From NCBI RefSeq assembly GCF_014642915.1, contig NZ_BMJE01000001.1, forward strand, positions 310,001 to 374,000: a stretch of DNA of 64,000 nt. Direction: 5' to 3'. Positions 43,694 through 53,628 of the stretch are shown piece by piece. The notes under the pieces are model-generated. The model worked only from the letters and a program-made list of their open reading frames with translations, did not search any database and was not told where the DNA came from. Both the position numbers and the translations under genes were made by a program. Origin of the DNA: Flavobacterium suaedae. Lineage in GTDB: Bacteria; Bacteroidota; Bacteroidia; Flavobacteriales; Flavobacteriaceae. Every line of letters starts with the position of its first letter. The stretch's first letter is position 1.

Positions 43694-44743
43694 CTATTTT
43701 AAAGTAAGTTTTATTATTTTATTTCTGCCTGCTGCTATTACAGTTTTATTATCTGCAAAACGTAATGTATGTAAAGCAGTATCATTATGTACTTTTTTCC
43801 AGCTTTTTCCTCTGTCATAAGAATAAAATACTCCCGCAGGACCACAAGCTAAAAGTTCATAACCATCACTTGCAGGGATAAATTGCACGCATGAAGCATA
43901 ACCAAATCCAGTGTTTTGACCAACTAAAATCCAGGTTTTACCTCCATCAGTAGTTAGTATTTTATTACCTGAATTTTTATTTTGCTGTTCATAATCACCT
44001 CCTACAGCAAAACCAATGTTTTCATCGTAAAAATCTGCTGAAAAGATACCAGTCATAGCACTTCCCTGTACTATTGGAGTGTCAAACACTTCCCAGCTTT
44101 CTCCCTTATCAGCTGAATAAAAAACTCTGGATTTTTTCCCTCCGGAAACTATCCATGTGTTATCTCCCTTTACAATTACATTAGTATCGCTTGCTGCAAA
44201 ACCAGCCTCACCTTCTGCAACATTCGGTAAAGCATCACAGCTAATTTTATGCCATGTTTCGCCTCCGTCTGTAGTTTTTATAACCGAAAGGCACTCATTA
44301 GTAGGATCTCCCATTGCAATACCCTCTTTATCATTATAAAACTGCATACTGTCATAAAAAACTTTTTCTCCTTCTTCGGTATATACTTTTGTAACGACAC
44401 CGTCCTTTTTATCTATTTTATAAAGCATGGCAGGCGATGCAACATTAATAATAAAAATGTTATGCTTATTCTGTGCTATAGCTCTGAATTCAGGTAATAT
44501 AGAGTCTTGTTCCTGAGTAATAACTTTTTGTAATTTATCTTCTCCGTTTAGTGACACCCTACCCCACTTTCCGTTACTGCCGGCATACCAAACTTTATCA
44601 TTATCAATAGTTATAGCGCGTATACTTATATCATCCTGTAATAAGGTATCTACAGTAACTTCGCTAAAAGAAACCTCATTAATATGGTTTTCTTTGCAGC
44701 CAATAAAAACTAAAACAGAAAGTATAAAAAAGAGTTGTTTCAT
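43694..44743 (-). CDS. YCF48/BNR-repeat lipoprotein
   Basis: An exported lipoprotein of about 349 residues. MKQLFFILSVLVFIGCKENH gives a signal with Cys16 as lipobox. The rest is a beta-propeller of BNR/YCF48 type, with repeats such as KTTDGGETWHKI, YSADKGESWEVF, LTTDGGKTWILV and YSYDRGKSWKKV. These Asp-box blades occur in sialidases and in plant/cyanobacterial PSII assembly factor YCF48. Start at ATG 44743 chosen because it begins the signal; the ATG at 44755 is 4 codons upstream. Function unknown. Confidence 0.82.
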   Translation of the reverse strand: MKQLFFILSVLVFIGCKENHINEVSFSEVTVDTLLQDDISIRAITIDNDKVWYAGSNGKWGRVSLNGEDKLQKVITQEQDSILPEFRAIAQNKHNIFIINVASPAMLYKIDKKDGVVTKVYTEEGEKVFYDSMQFYNDKEGIAMGDPTNECLSVIKTTDGGETWHKISCDALPNVAEGEAGFAASDTNVIVKGDNTWIVSGGKKSRVFYSADKGESWEVFDTPIVQGSAMTGIFSADFYDENIGFAVGGDYEQQNKNSGNKILTTDGGKTWILVGQNTGFGYASCVQFIPASDGYELLACGPAGVFYSYDRGKSWKKVHNDTALHTLRFADNKTVIAAGRNKIIKLTLK

Positions 44744-44853
44744 AAAACATAACATATTGTAATGCTAATATAAAAACAAAATCCGGTTAGTTATACCCAA
44801 CTGAGTTACTAACCGGATTTCTTTGGAAATTAGTTTTAAAAAACTGAAACAAA

Positions 44854-45225
44854 TTAATTATGTACTTCCTGCTTTTTCTTTTTCCCATCAAAAATATACA
44901 TCCATATCATTCGTGAAAGCCTGAAATTAAAAGTACTCAACAAAAATGCACATATACCTATTATAGCTATAGTTGCATTGTAACTTTCTATAAAAATTCT
45001 TGATATAAGAAATACAGGAGCCATTTCTAATATTGTAAGCCCATAACTTACATACATTGCCCCGTAAAAAAATCCGGGTTCTTTTTCAAATTTATGCCCA
45101 CATACATCGCATTCTTTTTTCATTTTGGGCATTTTAAATAAAAATGGATTCCCTTTTTGTGTAAAAACATGACTCTCACCACAAACAGGGCATTTTTCTG
45201 TTATAATATCTTTAAACTGTGACAT
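44854..45225 (-). CDS. DUF983-family membrane protein
   Basis: A 123-residue protein with an N-terminal zinc-ribbon-like region (CPVCGESHVF at residues 12-21 and CDVCGHKF near 40-47, two CxxC pairs) followed by two or three transmembrane helices (YVSYGLTILEMAPVFLISRI; ATIAIIGICAFLLSTFNFRL). This is the DUF983 layout. Divergent from the AraC-type regulator; a minus-strand -7 element TAAATTTG lies at 45249-45242. Function unknown. Confidence 0.85.
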   Translation of the reverse strand: MSQFKDIITEKCPVCGESHVFTQKGNPFLFKMPKMKKECDVCGHKFEKEPGFFYGAMYVSYGLTILEMAPVFLISRIFIESYNATIAIIGICAFLLSTFNFRLSRMIWMYIFDGKKKKQEVHN

Positions 45226-45241
45226 ACCTAAAAGTTTGATA

Positions 45242-45296
45242 CAAATTTACTTCACAAAGCCCTATACAGTCAATGCAATATGTGAGCATAAATTTG
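45242..45296. promoter_or_regulatory. Divergent -7 elements, DUF983 and AraC genes
   Basis: TAAATTTG on the minus strand (45249-45242) serves the DUF983 gene and TAAATTTG on the plus strand (45289-45296) serves the AraC-type gene. The plus element supports the ATG at 45323 as start, rejecting the upstream TTG at 45236. Confidence 0.6.
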
Positions 45297-45322
45297 TACT
45301 TTTAGGACATTATCATGGGAAT

Positions 45323-46204
45323 ATGAAAAAAGTAGCCATATTAAATATAAATCAGTTCTTAAGGCAAAGCAGCTTAAAGGGCTTTTATGCTAATACATTG
45401 GAGGACCACTTAGTAACCAGCCATAAAGATATTGCACTGCCCCATTCACACGATTTTTATTTGGCTATATTGTTCACGCATGGAAGCGGTATACATGAAG
45501 TAGATTTTACGACCTATGACATTAAACCCGGTAGCCTTTTTTATTTAAACCCGGGGCAAACGCATCATTGGGAACTATCTGATGACGTAAAAGGATATGT
45601 GTTTTTCCATACACAAGGTTTTTACGACTTGCAATACACCCAAGCCAACATCAATAGATTTCCCTTCTTTTACAGTATGCACAATTCACCCTGCTTATAC
45701 TTAGTGAATGATGAACTTACATACATTATCTCGCTTTTTAGGCAGATACATGAAGAAAACTTAAAAGAAGAGCCTCTAAAAAGACAAAAAATGCTGAGCC
45801 TTATCAACTTGGTGTATATTGAGAGTACTCGTATTTATTTAGATGAAAATCCTGTTGATGATATCAATAAAAACGGATATTATTTAAAATTCAGGCAGTT
45901 AGAACAACTGATAGAAGAAAATTATAAAACAGAAAAAGCACCATCTGCTTACGCTGATATGATACACGTTAGCCCTAAACACTTAAACCGAATAACCCAA
46001 ACTGTTGCAGGCAAAACAGCTACTGATGTTATTTTAGAACGTGTTTTTTTAGAAGCAAAAAAAGAACTGGTTTTACAGCAAAAAAACTTTAATGAAGTAG
46101 CTTACTTACTTGGTTATGAAGATTATGCTTATTTCTCCCGAATATTTAAAAAGAAAACAGGCGAAACACCTTCAGCTTTTTTAAATCGCTACAGAAAAGA
46201 GTAA
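45323..46204 (+). CDS. AraC-family transcriptional regulator
   Basis: A 293-residue regulator with an N-terminal cupin-like arm (LPHSHDFYLAILFTHGSGIH, PGSLFYLNPGQTHHWELSDD) and a C-terminal double HTH (APSAYADMIHVSPKHLNRIT, QTVAGKTATDVILERVFLEA, NEVAYLLGYEDYAYFSRIFK, KKTGETPSAFLNRYRKE). This is the typical AraC pattern with an SRIFKKxTG motif. The ORF extends back to TTG 45236; ATG 45323 fits the promoter. Ligand unknown; divergent from the DUF983 gene. Confidence 0.92.
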   Translation: MKKVAILNINQFLRQSSLKGFYANTLEDHLVTSHKDIALPHSHDFYLAILFTHGSGIHEVDFTTYDIKPGSLFYLNPGQTHHWELSDDVKGYVFFHTQGFYDLQYTQANINRFPFFYSMHNSPCLYLVNDELTYIISLFRQIHEENLKEEPLKRQKMLSLINLVYIESTRIYLDENPVDDINKNGYYLKFRQLEQLIEENYKTEKAPSAYADMIHVSPKHLNRITQTVAGKTATDVILERVFLEAKKELVLQQKNFNEVAYLLGYEDYAYFSRIFKKKTGETPSAFLNRYRKE

Positions 46205-46246
46205 AAAACCTTTGTTAAGCAGTAGAGCTACCTCAGTAAATTTCAG

Positions 46247-46254
46247 TACCTTTG
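46247..46254 (+). promoter_or_regulatory. Promoter -7 element of the RsmB-like gene
   Basis: TACCTTTG fits TAnnTTTG, 18 nt before the ATG at 46272. The same TACCTTTGCCC sequence stands before sdaA at 48797. Confidence 0.6.
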
Positions 46255-46271
46255 CCCCTCAATTTTTCACA

Positions 46272-47486
46272 ATGAGATTACACAGAAATTTAGTCTTTAC
46301 AGTAATAGACTCGCTAAACTTTATTTTTAATGATGGAGAGTATGCCGATAAGGTAGTAGCACGTGCTTTAAAAAAAGATAAACGTTGGGGCAGTCATGAC
46401 AGAAAGTTTGTTGCCGAAACAATATATGAAATAGTACGCTGGAAACGCCTTTACGCTGAAATAGCAGAGGTTAAAGAACCTTATGACAGGGATAACCTAT
46501 GGCGCATATTTGCCGTATGGGCAATATTACGCGGTTATAAATTACCGGACTGGAAGTACTTTGAGCAAACCCCTGTACGCCGCATAAAAGGACGTTTTGA
46601 TGAGCTTAATAAAATAAGAAAATATAGAGAGTCTATCCCTGACTGGATGGATGAACTGGGCGTTAAAGAGCTGGGCGAGAAAAAATGGGAAACCGAACTG
46701 GCTGCACAAAACCAGCAGGCTAAAGTAGTCCTTAGAGTAAACACCTTAAAAACGACTAAGGAAAAGCTTAGGGCTATTTTAATGGATGATGATATTGAAA
46801 CAGAATTCAATAAAGAGTATCCTGATGCGCTTATACTAAAAGAGCGTGCTAATGTTTTCCTAACTCAAGCATTTAAAGACGGACTATTTGAAGTACAGGA
46901 TGCTTCTTCTCAGTTAGTAGCACATTTCCTTGATGTTAAGCCGGGTATGCGTGTGGTAGATACGTGTGCAGGTGCAGGAGGTAAAACATTACACATAGCG
47001 TCCCTTATGGAAAATAAAGGGCAAATAGTAGCTATGGATATTTACGAAAGTAAATTAAAACAGCTTAAACTACGTGCGAAAAGAAATAGTGTTTTCAATA
47101 TCGATTACCGCATTATTGAAAGTACAAAAGCTATAAAAAAATTACACGAAAAAGCAGACAGGGTACTTATTGATGCGCCTTGTAGTGGTTTAGGTGTTTT
47201 AAAAAGAAACCCTGACAGTAAATGGAAGTTACAACAGGAGTTTGTAGATAACATAAAGAAAACACAGGCAGAAGTACTGGAAAGCTATTCTAAAATAGTA
47301 AAACCGGGTGGTAAATTAGTATACGCTACCTGTTCCGTATTACCATCTGAAAATCAGGAACAAATAGAAAAATTCCTTACTACGGAAACCGGTAAAAACT
47401 TCACTTTTGTAAAAGATAAAAAAGTATTGGCTTCACAGTCAGGTTTTGATGGTTTTTACATGGCGCTTTTAGAACGTAAAGCATAA
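46272..47486 (+). CDS. RsmB-like rRNA cytosine-C5 methyltransferase
   Basis: NOL1/NOP2/Sun-family methyltransferase that modifies cytosines in rRNA, 404 residues. The catalytic domain has VVDTCAGAGGKTLHIASLME near 237-256 (SAM site), DAPCSGLGVLKRNPDSKWKL (PC catalytic motif, near 312), and KLVYATCSVLPSENQEQIEK (TC motif with the second Cys). The N-terminal half has an RNA-binding helical domain rather than the full NusB domain. The upstream TTG at 46212 is rejected because the -7 element lies at 46247-46254. RsmB or RsmF specificity not resolved. Confidence 0.88.
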   Translation: MRLHRNLVFTVIDSLNFIFNDGEYADKVVARALKKDKRWGSHDRKFVAETIYEIVRWKRLYAEIAEVKEPYDRDNLWRIFAVWAILRGYKLPDWKYFEQTPVRRIKGRFDELNKIRKYRESIPDWMDELGVKELGEKKWETELAAQNQQAKVVLRVNTLKTTKEKLRAILMDDDIETEFNKEYPDALILKERANVFLTQAFKDGLFEVQDASSQLVAHFLDVKPGMRVVDTCAGAGGKTLHIASLMENKGQIVAMDIYESKLKQLKLRAKRNSVFNIDYRIIESTKAIKKLHEKADRVLIDAPCSGLGVLKRNPDSKWKLQQEFVDNIKKTQAEVLESYSKIVKPGGKLVYATCSVLPSENQEQIEKFLTTETGKNFTFVKDKKVLASQSGFDGFYMALLERKA

Positions 47487-47546
47487 ACAAAATACGTTTA
47501 AAGGCTTTTTATGTTAAACTTTAGGAGTTAATTTAAAATATTACTC

Positions 47547-47554
47547 TAAGTTTG
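47547..47554 (+). promoter_or_regulatory. Possible -7 element of the endonuclease gene
   Basis: TAAGTTTG fits TAnnTTTG, 18 nt before the ATG at 47573; the -33 TTG is not evident. Confidence 0.5.
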
Positions 47555-47572
47555 TAGCCCAATTTTTGAGAG

Positions 47573-48658
47573 ATGAAACATATTTACACTTTTTGCCTAA
47601 TGATGCTTTCATTAGGTGCAATTGCACAAGACGGAGCTCCTGCTTCTCCTTATTATGATGGTTTTAATTTTGAGCAGACAGGAACAGCTTTAAAAAACAG
47701 TTTATCTACTAAGATTACCAATACCCATGTTAATGAATTATCTTATACACCTGAGGTTTGGGAAGCTTTAAAAATAACAGATCAGGATCCTGATGCATCA
47801 AATTACGTATTCTTATTATATGGATATAGTGATAATGTATGTCCTAACAACTCATCGAACGATGATTACCACAGAAGAAGACTAAAAAATGACAATGGCG
47901 GAGACCCTAATTGTGAGTGGAACAGAGAACATGTTTACCCACAATCATTAGGAAACCCAGAACTTGGACAGGTAGGTGCTGGAGCCGATGCACACCACTT
48001 AAGAGCGTGTGATGTTGACTTTAACGGTGACCGTGCTAACAAAAAATATAATACAGGTAGCGGTAATGCAGGAAATTCAGGTGGCGGATGGTATCCCGGT
48101 GATGAATGGAAAGGTGATGTTGCACGTATATTAATGTATATGTACCTGCACTATGGTGAACAATGCCTTCCTACAAATGTTGTAATGGGTGGTACTGTTC
48201 CCAGTGACTCAAACATGCCTGAACTGTTATTACAATGGAATGCCGAAGACCCGGTATCTGAACACGAAGATTACAGAAATACTTATTTAGGTAATGCCAA
48301 TAATAATTACGGACAAGGTAACCGTAACCCGTTTATTGATAACCCTTACTTGGCAACATTAATATGGGGAGGACCTGTAGCACAAGACCGTTGGGCTATG
48401 GCTTCAATAGAAGATTACTTTACTACAAATCTTTCTGTATATCCTAATCCTGCTACAGCACATGAAGTTAACATATACAGTGAAGTTGAACTAGAGGAAA
48501 TCCAGCTAATAAACCTTAACGGGCAAATAATTCAGTATATACAGCAACCAAAAGCTGAAAGTAACACTTATACTATAGAAAACCTGCCTAGTGGTTTTTA
48601 TATGCTAAAAGTAGCTTCAGATAAAAACACTGCTGTTAAAAAAGTAATTGTAAACTAA
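47573..48658 (+). CDS. Secreted endonuclease I with T9SS C-terminal domain
   Basis: Extracellular nuclease of the endonuclease I (NucM/EndA) family, 361 residues. The signal peptide is MKHIYTFCLMMLSLGAIAQ. The nuclease domain carries the active-site sequence NREHVYPQSLG with His120 and ADAHHLRACDVDFNGDRANK. From about 285 the C-terminal T9SS sorting domain follows (LSVYPNPATAHEVNIYSEV; GFYMLKVASDKNTAVKKVIV), which fits export by PorX-regulated type IX secretion. Probably degrades environmental DNA for nutrients. It has a strong terminator. Confidence 0.92.
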   Translation: MKHIYTFCLMMLSLGAIAQDGAPASPYYDGFNFEQTGTALKNSLSTKITNTHVNELSYTPEVWEALKITDQDPDASNYVFLLYGYSDNVCPNNSSNDDYHRRRLKNDNGGDPNCEWNREHVYPQSLGNPELGQVGAGADAHHLRACDVDFNGDRANKKYNTGSGNAGNSGGGWYPGDEWKGDVARILMYMYLHYGEQCLPTNVVMGGTVPSDSNMPELLLQWNAEDPVSEHEDYRNTYLGNANNNYGQGNRNPFIDNPYLATLIWGGPVAQDRWAMASIEDYFTTNLSVYPNPATAHEVNIYSEVELEEIQLINLNGQIIQYIQQPKAESNTYTIENLPSGFYMLKVASDKNTAVKKVIVN

Positions 48659-48671
48659 ATAATAGTTTAAT

Positions 48672-48703
48672 AAAAAAGCCTCCAATAATTGGAGGCTTTT
48701 TTT
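48672..48703 (+). terminator. Terminator of the endonuclease gene
   Basis: Stem GCCTCC / GGAGGC with flanking A6 and T7. Confidence 0.85.
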
Positions 48704-48796
48704 GTGTTTATTTTATAACAGAAATTAATAAAATTGATGTAAAATTATTTCATGTACAATTTTAACGCGATATCGTTATAGTATTAGCAATTTATT

Positions 48797-48804
48797 TACC
48801 TTTG
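48797..48804 (+). promoter_or_regulatory. Promoter -7 element of sdaA
   Basis: TACCTTTG, followed by CCC, 45 nt before the ATG of sdaA. Confidence 0.55.
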
Positions 48805-48848
48805 CCCACCGTATTTAAAGTAACTTTGCTACAAAACATTGTTTTGCT

Positions 48849-50276
48849 ATGAACGAATGTATTTCAGTTTTTGATATGCTTAAAATAGGTGTGGGACCTT
48901 CAAGTTCGCACACTTTAGGACCTTGGCGTGGTGCCGAACGCTTTTTAGCCGAACTGCGCGAAGAGAATATTTTTGATAGTGTTACCCGTATAAAAGTAGA
49001 TTTATATGGTTCGCTATCATTAACAGGAAAAGGACATGCTACTGATTTGGCTGTTATTCTTGGTCTTAGTGGTGCAGACCCTGAATATGTACCTATTGAA
49101 GCTGTTGAGAGTATAGTAGAAAACATAAAGGAAACTAGTGTTATGCGACTGGGTAATGAAAGAGAAATTACCTTTACTCCTGCTGATGATATTATTTTCA
49201 ACAGAGATTTTCTTCCTTTTCACTCTAATGGTTTCCGTTTTACAGCATATTCAAATGATAAAGAAATATTCGTTTCTACATTATACTCTATAGGCGGTGG
49301 TTTTGTTGTAAAAGAAGAACGTACCGTAGCCAAAGAAAAAGAAGAAATAAAAGACAACTTCCCTTACCCTGTAGATAAAGCAACTGAACTATTAGAATAC
49401 ACCAAGAAGTTAAACAAAAGCATTTCGGAACTGGTTTACGAAAACGAGAAATCAATCCGTAGTGAACAGGAAATACACACCGAGTTAATGCGTGTATGGA
49501 ACACCATGCTGGAATGTATGTATACAGGTTGCCATACTGAAGGTGTATTACCTGGCGGACTTAACGTTCGCAGGCGTGCTTATGATATGCACCTTAAAAT
49601 GATTGGCGATTTACCTTATAACAATCCGCAGGACTGGATTGCCGTTATACGAAAAACAGAAGTAAAATTCAGGCAAATACTAAAATGGGTTAGCTGTTTC
49701 GCTTTAGCTGTAAATGAAGTTAATGCAGCGCTAGGTCGTGTAGTAACAGCTCCTACCAATGGTAGCGCAGGTGTAATACCTGCTGTACTTATGTACTATT
49801 TGGTTATAGAAAACCATGAAGCTGGCGAAGATGAAATCAAGCAATTTTTATTAGTAGCAGGCGAAATAGGAAGTCTATTTAAAAAAGGTGCTACTATATC
49901 AGCAGCTATGGGAGGTTGCCAGGCAGAAATAGGCGTTTCATCAGCAATGGCAGCAGCAGGATTATGTGAAGTTATGGGCGGAACTCCCGAACAGTGTCTT
50001 ATCGCCTCTGAAATAGCTATGGAGCATCACTTAGGCTTAACCTGCGACCCTATTGCCGGACTTGTACAGGTACCTTGTATAGAGCGTAATACTATGGGTG
50101 CAATAAAAGCTATTAATGCCGCCGAATTGGCGTTGGAAACAGACCCGAAAAATGCTAAAGTACCGCTTGACAAAGTAATTAATACTATGTGGGAAACAGC
50201 AAAAGATATGAATAACAAGTATAAAGAAACTTCTGAAGGAGGGCTTGCTATAACTGTTAACGTATCCGACTGTTAA
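48849..50276 (+). CDS. sdaA: L-serine ammonia-lyase (iron-sulfur type)
   Basis: Converts L-serine to pyruvate and ammonia using a [4Fe-4S] cluster. The 475-residue one-chain form fuses both domains: the beta-domain with [20 protein letters not shown] at residues 8-27 and the alpha-domain with [19 protein letters not shown] near 303, [20 protein letters not shown] and the last-Cys stretch [20 protein letters not shown]. The C-terminal end [10 protein letters not shown] has the terminal Cys that ligates the cluster in the family. ATG 48849. It is served by the -7 element at 48797. Confidence 0.93.
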   Translation: MNECISVFDMLKIGVGPSSSHTLGPWRGAERFLAELREENIFDSVTRIKVDLYGSLSLTGKGHATDLAVILGLSGADPEYVPIEAVESIVENIKETSVMRLGNEREITFTPADDIIFNRDFLPFHSNGFRFTAYSNDKEIFVSTLYSIGGGFVVKEERTVAKEKEEIKDNFPYPVDKATELLEYTKKLNKSISELVYENEKSIRSEQEIHTELMRVWNTMLECMYTGCHTEGVLPGGLNVRRRAYDMHLKMIGDLPYNNPQDWIAVIRKTEVKFRQILKWVSCFALAVNEVNAALGRVVTAPTNGSAGVIPAVLMYYLVIENHEAGEDEIKQFLLVAGEIGSLFKKGATISAAMGGCQAEIGVSSAMAAAGLCEVMGGTPEQCLIASEIAMEHHLGLTCDPIAGLVQVPCIERNTMGAIKAINAAELALETDPKNAKVPLDKVINTMWETAKDMNNKYKETSEGGLAITVNVSDC

Positions 50277-50391
50277 TATTCTAATTTACTTACTATACTT
50301 ATATATACTATGGTACAGGTGTTAATAAACAACCTGTGTCCTTAATTTCTTGTGGCAATTTAGTACTTTTACATCTTCAAAAAACTTAGGT

Positions 50392-51210
50392 ATGTCTACA
50401 GCAAAAAAAGATTATAAAAGAATTACCACAAAATCATTAATAGAAATGAAAGCCAACGGCGAGAAGATATCTATGCTAACGGCTTATGACTATACAATGG
50501 CTAAAATAGTTGACACAGCAGGTGTTGACGTTATTTTAGTTGGTGACTCAGCATCAAACGTAATGGCGGGTCACGAAACCACCCTTCCTATAACACTGGA
50601 TCAAATGATATATCATGCATCATCAGTAGTGCGTGCTATACAACGATCATTAGTAGTAGTAGATTTACCTTTCGGTAGTTACCAATCAGACTCTAAAGAA
50701 GCACTACGCTCTGCTATACGTATTATGAAAGAAAGTGGCGCACATGCTGTAAAACTTGAAGGCGGCAGAGAGATAAAAGACTCTATTAAAAAAATACTGC
50801 ATGCAGGTATACCTGTTATGGGACACTTAGGGCTTACACCACAATCCATATATAAATTTGGTACGTATACGGTAAGAGCAAAAGAGGAAGAAGAAGCAGA
50901 AAAATTAATTGATGATGCCAAGCTTTTAGAGCGTATAGGCTGTTTTGCTGTAGTATTAGAAAAAATACCTGCTGCATTAGCAAAAAGAGTAGCAGAAAGT
51001 ATATCTATACCTGTAATTGGTATTGGTGCCGGTGGTGGTGTAGATGGTCAGGTACTTGTAGTACATGATATGCTGGGTATGACACATGAATTCAGTCCTC
51101 GTTTCCTTCGCAGGTACATGAATTTATTTGAAGATATGAATATTGCTATTTCGCAATATGTGTCAGATGTTAAGTCAACTGACTTTCCTAATGAACAAGA
51201 GCAATATTAA
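50392..51210 (+). CDS. panB: 3-Methyl-2-oxobutanoate hydroxymethyltransferase
   Basis: TIM-barrel enzyme of the PEP mutase superfamily that makes ketopantoate, first step of pantothenate synthesis. About 272 residues from ATG 50392: [40 protein letters not shown] with metal ligand Asp, HAVKLEGG near 121, and [20 protein letters not shown]. The upstream TTG at 50350 extends the frame but adds no conserved residues. No panC is adjacent. RluA gene follows at 27 nt. Confidence 0.94.
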   Translation: MSTAKKDYKRITTKSLIEMKANGEKISMLTAYDYTMAKIVDTAGVDVILVGDSASNVMAGHETTLPITLDQMIYHASSVVRAIQRSLVVVDLPFGSYQSDSKEALRSAIRIMKESGAHAVKLEGGREIKDSIKKILHAGIPVMGHLGLTPQSIYKFGTYTVRAKEEEEAEKLIDDAKLLERIGCFAVVLEKIPAALAKRVAESISIPVIGIGAGGGVDGQVLVVHDMLGMTHEFSPRFLRRYMNLFEDMNIAISQYVSDVKSTDFPNEQEQY

Positions 51211-51236
51211 TTTACTAACGTAGAAAGTAAATTACT

Positions 51237-51926
51237 TTGAAAATAGTTTCAAATAAAGATAACCTACAAGTCTTACACGAAGACAATCACATAATTGTAG
51301 TAAATAAGCGCGCCGGAGATATTGTTCAGGGAGATAAAACCGGCGATAAGCCACTGAGCGATGTGGTTAAAGAGTATATTAAAGAAAAATATAATAAACC
51401 CGGCGCAGTTTTTTTAGGGGTTGTACATAGGCTGGACAGACCTACTACCGGTATTGTTGTTTTCGCTCGTACATCAAAAGCATTATCTCGTTTAAATGAT
51501 TTATTTAAAAATCGTGAGACTAAAAAAACATATTGGGCTGCTGTAAAAAACCAACTGCCTAAAGAGCAAGGTACTCTGGTGCATTACCTTGTTCGAAATC
51601 CTAAAAATAATACCTCAAAAGCCCATACTAAAGAGGTTAATAATAGTAAAAAAGCAAGCCTGGATTACACAATTATCAGGGCTTTAAATAACTATTATAT
51701 ACTTGAAATAAACTTGCACACAGGACGCCACCACCAAATAAGGTCACAACTTTCGGCTATAGGCTGCCCTATAAAAGGTGATTTAAAATACGGCTTTAAC
51801 CGCAGTAATCCTGATGGAGGGATACATTTACATGCACGTCAACTTTCATTTAATCACCCTGTTAATAAAGAAATATTAAATATTACAGCCCCTACTCCAA
51901 ACGATCCTGTTTGGTCTTCTATATAA
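51237..51926 (+). CDS. RluA-family pseudouridine synthase
   Basis: A 229-residue pseudouridine synthase. The catalytic loop is VVHRLDRPTTGIVVFARTSK, with the nucleophilic Asp in HRLD; a C-terminal LHTGRHHQIRSQLSAIGCPI is the second family signature. There is no S4 domain at the N-terminus, which places it among the single-domain RluA/RluC-D-type proteins, and its RNA target is unknown. It has a TTG start at 51237 (MKIVSNKDNLQVLHEDNHII), since no in-frame ATG follows. 27 nt after panB. Confidence 0.88.
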   Translation: MKIVSNKDNLQVLHEDNHIIVVNKRAGDIVQGDKTGDKPLSDVVKEYIKEKYNKPGAVFLGVVHRLDRPTTGIVVFARTSKALSRLNDLFKNRETKKTYWAAVKNQLPKEQGTLVHYLVRNPKNNTSKAHTKEVNNSKKASLDYTIIRALNNYYILEINLHTGRHHQIRSQLSAIGCPIKGDLKYGFNRSNPDGGIHLHARQLSFNHPVNKEILNITAPTPNDPVWSSI

Positions 51927-51950
51927 ATACCCATTAGCAGGTATTTTAAG
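51926..51950 (+). terminator. Weak hairpin after rluA
   Basis: AATACC / GGTATT with an 8-nt loop overlapping the end of the gene, followed by TTTT. Low-strength candidate. Confidence 0.35.
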
Positions 51951-52061
51951 GTATTAAGACAAATTATAAATTTGCTAATATAAAGCCCTGTTAGGTGTCA
52001 CTTTTAATAAATACATGATATTTTTTGTTAATTTTATAGAAAACAAATACTTACTACGAAT

Positions 52062-53483
52062 ATGAAAAAAACACTACTATGTCTTTTCTCTGTTATAGGG
52101 ATATCTTCTTTTGCACAAGAACATTTTTCAGGTATTAATACTTCCCGAAGAGGAGGGTTATTAAATGCCGACATCAACCCTGCCGAATTAGCTAATATGA
52201 GCAGTAAATATGATGTGAATGTATTTAACTTCAGTGGTAATTTTGCTAATAACAAAGTTGCTTTTGGAGATTTTATTGATGGAGGAGATGATTTTGAAAA
52301 CATACTGTTTTCAGGAAATGAAAACGTAAATATGCGTGTTGATGTAGAAATTTTAGGTCCTGCATTAGCTTTTCAGGTAAACAAATGGGCTTTTGCAATT
52401 TCTTCATCTGCAAAAGTACAGGCTTCATTAGTTGATATTAATACTACTTTGGGTAATGCTGTTACTAATGGTGGCGTAGATAATATTACTGAAGTGTATA
52501 ATATACTTGCAAGCGAAAACCAAAGAGCGGCAGGTATTTCTTGGGGAGAAATAGGATTATCAATAGCTAGAGAGCTTTATGACTCTGAAGAACATAAAAT
52601 AAGTGCTGGTATAACCTTCAATTTATTATTTCCGGGTACTTATGCCAATATGGGTGCCAGCAGATTTGAAGGTACTATAACTAATAACTTTGGGGATGTA
52701 TCACTTACTGATGCCTCTGCAGAAGTTAATATTGCCTACTCCGGTTCTTTAGCAGGCGATTTTTCTGAAAGCGATAATTTTACAGAGTTTTTTGCAGGAG
52801 GCTTAAACGGTTTTTCTACAGATATTGGTGTTAACTACCGCTGGAAAGATAAAAGTAATTTTACATTAACAAAAAACAGTAACGATGAAGATGATAATGA
52901 AAATAATACATTAACATTTCAATATTCTGATCCAAGAAATTATAAGCTTAATGCAGGGCTTGCAATTCGTAACATGGGTAGCATGACATTTAAAGATGAT
53001 AATAACGAGTCTGTAAACTATGAACTTGATGTACCTACAGGAGAATTTTTAGATCTTAACCAGTTTGAAGATGCTGAAAGTATTCAGGATGTTGAGGACA
53101 TTCTTTTACAAAGTGGATATTTAACTATGGATGAGGCTGCTAAAGATTTTAAAGTAAAATTACCTACTGTATTTTCTGCTTATGCTGATGTTAAACTTTA
53201 TGGTAAATTTTATGCTACAGGATTTGTACAACAAAAACTTAATGAGAATAATGATAACGACCAAATAACTGTACAAAACATTGTAAGTGTTACCCCTCGT
53301 TATTCTACTAACTTTTTTGAGGTGTATGCACCACTTGCCAATAATGAAATTTCAGGTTTTACAGCCGGTTTAGGAGTTAGACTTGGAGGATTCTTTATTG
53401 GTTCAGGTTCAGGAATATCTATGCTTTTAGACAGTGACTCTAAACAAGCGGACTTATATTTTGGGTTTAGATTCGGAATTTAA
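52062..53483 (+). CDS. DUF5723-family outer-membrane-like protein
   Basis: A 473-residue secreted protein with signal peptide MKKTLLCLFSVIGISSFAQ. The mature part is rich in short alternating beta segments typical of an outer-membrane barrel (VNVFNFSGNFANNKVAFGDF, KWAFAISSSAKVQASLVDIN, YKLNAGLAIRNMGSMTFKDD) and ends with an aromatic-anchored strand (SKQADLYFGFRFGI). This is the DUF5723 pattern. Function unknown, probably an outer-membrane protein of the envelope. Followed by a strong terminator. Confidence 0.82.
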   Translation: MKKTLLCLFSVIGISSFAQEHFSGINTSRRGGLLNADINPAELANMSSKYDVNVFNFSGNFANNKVAFGDFIDGGDDFENILFSGNENVNMRVDVEILGPALAFQVNKWAFAISSSAKVQASLVDINTTLGNAVTNGGVDNITEVYNILASENQRAAGISWGEIGLSIARELYDSEEHKISAGITFNLLFPGTYANMGASRFEGTITNNFGDVSLTDASAEVNIAYSGSLAGDFSESDNFTEFFAGGLNGFSTDIGVNYRWKDKSNFTLTKNSNDEDDNENNTLTFQYSDPRNYKLNAGLAIRNMGSMTFKDDNNESVNYELDVPTGEFLDLNQFEDAESIQDVEDILLQSGYLTMDEAAKDFKVKLPTVFSAYADVKLYGKFYATGFVQQKLNENNDNDQITVQNIVSVTPRYSTNFFEVYAPLANNEISGFTAGLGVRLGGFFIGSGSGISMLLDSDSKQADLYFGFRFGI

Positions 53484-53512
53484 ATCGAAAACAATTTAAT
53501 CAATATATGCAC

Positions 53513-53545
53513 AAAAAAGCCGAAGTATAATACTTCGGCTTTTTT
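53513..53545 (+). terminator. Terminator of the DUF5723 gene
   Basis: Stem GCCGAAGT / ACTTCGGC with A6 and T6 on either side. Confidence 0.85.
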
Positions 53546-53563
53546 ATTGGTTAAAAACATTAA

Positions 53564-53616
53564 CGCAATCAAGTTGCATTTAAATAAACTTTAATTAATT
53601 TTGCAACTTAATTGCA
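53564..53616 (+). promoter_or_regulatory. CobW-gene promoter with two palindromes
   Basis: Promoter TTG (53574-53576), 19 bp, TAATTTTG (53596-53603). One palindrome, CGCAA-N5-TTGCA (53564-53578), covers the -33; another, TGCAA-N5-TTGCA (53602-53616), covers the -7 edge and start. The pair is centred 38 bp apart, suited to repression by a dimeric regulator such as Zur (inference). Confidence 0.65.
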
Positions 53617-53628
53617 TTAAAATTAATC

